The position numbers were made by a program, and so were the translations under genes. Under the pieces are notes generated by a model that saw only the letters and a list, made by a program, of their open reading frames with translations, did not search any database and was not told where the DNA came from. 64,000 bases of DNA from Paraburkholderia sp. PREW-6R. Its GTDB lineage: Bacteria > Pseudomonadota > Gammaproteobacteria > Burkholderiales > Burkholderiaceae. This document shows, in pieces, positions 61,913-64,000 of this stretch. The DNA is taken from assembly GCF_039621805.1 (NCBI RefSeq), contig NZ_CP155074.1:2046001-2110000 (forward strand), written 5' to 3'. How positions within the stretch are numbered: position 1 is the first letter of the stretch; each line of letters opens with the position of its first letter.

Positions 61913-61961
61913 AACTCATCCTTCAGAAGTCACGTGCTGCTGTCGAGCACATTGGTTGCGC

Positions 61962-64000
61962 TCAATCCGCCACTGCGTCGAGTTGCAGCGAGTCCGCTAC
62001 ATCGGACACGTCGGAGCCGCCATGCGTCTCGTCGCCGAGCGTGTCGATCGCGACGCTGTCCGGCAGAAAAATGATTGTCTGAAACGGACGGGACGCCGCG
62101 CCCTCGTGCTGATCCGTGAAGCGCAGTTCAATACGGCCGTTCTCGCGCCGCAGAAAATCACGTACCGCATCCATGCCGACGCCGCGTCCCGACATTTCAG
62201 TGACGCTCCGAGCGGTCGAGAAGCCTGGACGGAAAATCAACTCGGCGATTGCCTTGTCGTTAAGCTTCGCGTCGCGGTCGATCAGGCCGCGCTCGAGCGC
62301 GATGCCTCGAATCTTTTCGAGTGCGAGACCGCGGCCGTCGTCGCTGAGGGTGATCTGTAGCGCGCCGCTTTCCACGCCGACTTCGATCGCGATCGTGCCT
62401 GCCTCCGCTTTGCCTTGCGCGCGACGCGTTTCGGCGGATTCGATGCCGTGGTCCATCGAATTGCGCAACAGATGCATGAACACGTTGTTCAACGTGCCGG
62501 CCGCCTGCCCGCGCACGCGGTAGCCGTTGTCGTCGATCTGTACGTGCGGCGCCGGTTTGCCGAGCTCGCCAGCGAGCGAAGGCAGCGAGCCGAGCACGCC
62601 AGCGAGCGCTTCGCGCATGCTTACACTGTCGAGCGCGCGCAAGGTTCGTCGCACGTTATCGCGCATGGTTTGCAGTGCGTGCAGCTCGCTGCTGTCCGTC
62701 CTGTCGAGCAGGCTAGCAATGCGCTGGATCTGTTCTCGTTCGACCATCAGGTAGCGGCTCGAATTGCCCGCATCGTCTGCGCGGCCCCTGCCTTTGCGCC
62801 CGAGGCTCTGTTCGCTGATTCGCGCATAACTTTCGATTGCCTCGCGCACGCGCGTGAGCTCATGCATCAGATGATCCTGATCCCATGAGCGCTTTGCGTC
62901 GGGCTGACGCAGTTCGTGGTAGCTCTGCTCCGTTTCGTGCACGACGTGCGTCAGATGCTGGAGGTTATACGTGCGCGCGTTGCCCTTGATGGTGTGCATA
63001 TTGCGGAACAGTTCGGCGATCGCGGCGTGATCCGGCGCCGAATGCTGCCGGATGATCTTCTCGTTCTCACTGACGAAACCGGCCGAGCTTTCAATAAAAT
63101 GGTGGAACTTCTCTTCGCTGACCGCGAGAATTTCGCCAATCATGTCAAGGCGCCGGCGCTGCTCACCGGCTTCGGCGGCCAGTTTGCGCAACTCGGTCAC
63201 GTCGCGAACGCAGAGCATCAGGCGGACGATCACGTCGTCCTCATCTGTAATCGCCGACCAGCTCAGGTCAAGAATCTTCACGCGGCCGTCCGGCATGCGC
63301 TTTGAGATTTCGCCGACCAGCAGGTGCTGATTGAACGCGAAGTTGATACAGTCCTCACCCAGACAGGCCTGGGCAGCTGCATCCACCTGCGACAGCGCGT
63401 CCGCGCCGAGGTCGGTGTCGGCGAAGACGAGATCCATCAGTCCGCGCCCGGCAATATGCGTGGTCTCGAAGATGTCTTCCAGATAGGCCGAGTACTCCGA
63501 GTGAATCACGGCGCCATCGACCAAGGTCAAGATACCCTGCTGCATGTTCTGCAGCATGGCCTGGATGTCGGCCGTCTTCTGCTTGAGTTGCGCGGAGCTT
63601 TGCTGGATCTTCTCGATCATGCCGTTAAACGCAACGATTGAATGGCCTATCTCGTCGAGCCGCCCGACCGGCACACGGCGCCCGAAGTCCTGGCTCGATG
63701 CGATCTCGCTCATCATGGCCTGCATGCGGCTCAACGGGCGGGTGATCTGACGGTAGAGCATCGAGCCGATCGAGGTCAGCAGAACGATCGCCATACCGGT
63801 GACAACGGCCAGTGCCGTTGTGGTGGTCGCAAGCGTGGCGTTCAGCGCGGTGATCGCGTCGTCTTTCTGGCGGTTCTTTTCGACACGCAACGTGTCGACA
63901 ATGCCTTCCAGTTCATCGCGATACTGAGCGACGTTCGCGAACAGATAGGCTTGCGCCAGTTCGTTCTTGCCGTCGGCCTTCAATTTTTCTGTCTCGGCAA
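61962..64000 (-). CDS. CheA-like membrane histidine kinase (HAMP-PAS-HPT-HATPase), partial
   Basis: At least 673 residues, running off the right edge, so the N-terminal sensor is missing. Numbered from 63983, a membrane helix lies at about 52-77, HAMP at 78-130 and a PAS-like domain at 140-265. A coiled linker follows, then an HPT domain with His330 (FRNMHTIKGNARTYNLQH) and a HATPase_c with LLRNSMDHGIE, DDGRGLALEKI and SGRGVGMDAV. The catalytic parts match CheA, but there is no P2 and no C-terminal CheW-like domain. The last 35 residues are acidic. First known gene of the module. Confidence 0.88.
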   Translation of the reverse strand, partial: AETEKLKADGKNELAQAYLFANVAQYRDELEGIVDTLRVEKNRQKDDAITALNATLATTTTALAVVTGMAIVLLTSIGSMLYRQITRPLSRMQAMMSEIASSQDFGRRVPVGRLDEIGHSIVAFNGMIEKIQQSSAQLKQKTADIQAMLQNMQQGILTLVDGAVIHSEYSAYLEDIFETTHIAGRGLMDLVFADTDLGADALSQVDAAAQACLGEDCINFAFNQHLLVGEISKRMPDGRVKILDLSWSAITDEDDVIVRLMLCVRDVTELRKLAAEAGEQRRRLDMIGEILAVSEEKFHHFIESSAGFVSENEKIIRQHSAPDHAAIAELFRNMHTIKGNARTYNLQHLTHVVHETEQSYHELRQPDAKRSWDQDHLMHELTRVREAIESYARISEQSLGRKGRGRADDAGNSSRYLMVEREQIQRIASLLDRTDSSELHALQTMRDNVRRTLRALDSVSMREALAGVLGSLPSLAGELGKPAPHVQIDDNGYRVRGQAAGTLNNVFMHLLRNSMDHGIESAETRRAQGKAEAGTIAIEVGVESGALQITLSDDGRGLALEKIRGIALERGLIDRDAKLNDKAIAELIFRPGFSTARSVTEMSGRGVGMDAVRDFLRRENGRIELRFTDQHEGAASRPFQTIIFLPDSVAIDTLGDETHGGSDVSDVADSLQLDAVAD

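Overview
The window looks like a chromosomal segment of a Burkholderia/Paraburkholderia-type beta-proteobacterium. The evidence is high GC with strong third-position GC bias, an intracellular PHB depolymerase, an H-NS protein of the short TWSGRGR type, a MgtC protein, many small Burkholderia-style proteins and dense sugar-acid catabolic clusters. I see no rRNA, tRNA, CRISPR array, insertion sequence or prophage. Most of it reads as ordinary accessory metabolism, with a few decayed genes and one AT-richer patch.

Left part (1-16 kb): a CopA copper ATPase, a Cache-type chemoreceptor behind a possible sigma-28 promoter, a GST, PHB depolymerase, cupin, flavin reductase and 3-hydroxyacyl-CoA dehydrogenase. 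Next come small exported and small soluble proteins, MgtC, an AGE-family epimerase, a small HNH protein, CspA and a second chemoreceptor. Region 16.4-24.4 kb: a thioesterase, then a complete predicted L-fucose oxidative pathway on the minus strand. Its predicted order is AKR dehydrogenase, lactonase, two-gene UxaA-type dehydratase, SDR dehydrogenase and diketo acid hydrolase. An IclR regulator is divergent, and between them lies what looks like the remnant of a sugar ABC permease. Region 24.4-31.4 kb: a Pat-like acetyltransferase, RF3, H-NS, a lower-GC patch with overlapping small ORFs, and a lipoprotein.

Region 31.7-41.8 kb: a GntP-family (hydroxybutyrate-type) permease, several small proteins, RidA, DinB, a DedA-rhodanese fusion next to a cNMP-Trx-TrxR-like fusion, then two decayed genes. 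Region 42-49.5 kb: an operon of a YdiJ-like FAD/Fe-S dehydrogenase, a 2-keto-4-pentenoate hydratase-like enzyme, an MFS carrier and an alanine/serine-glyoxylate aminotransferase. It is divergent from a GntR regulator, and two near-identical palindromes mark both start regions. Region 49.5-60 kb: an HD protein, a GlxA-type regulator, an SDR, and a sugar-acid operon (MFS, SDR, IlvD/Edd dehydratase, beta-hydroxyacid dehydrogenase, MHS carrier) controlled by a divergent LysR.

Right end (60-64 kb): an unusual chemosensory-like module of CheY, a CheX-like protein, a small membrane MCP-like protein and a membrane CheA-like kinase that lacks a CheW domain and runs off the window.

The most unexplained signal is a 20-bp motif, consensus TCCYGAAAANNCTCACCTTT. 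It occurs eight times in three intergenic clusters, always just 3' of a gene and oriented with that gene. Its transcript would carry a CUCACCUUU segment complementary to Shine-Dalgarno-like sequences.
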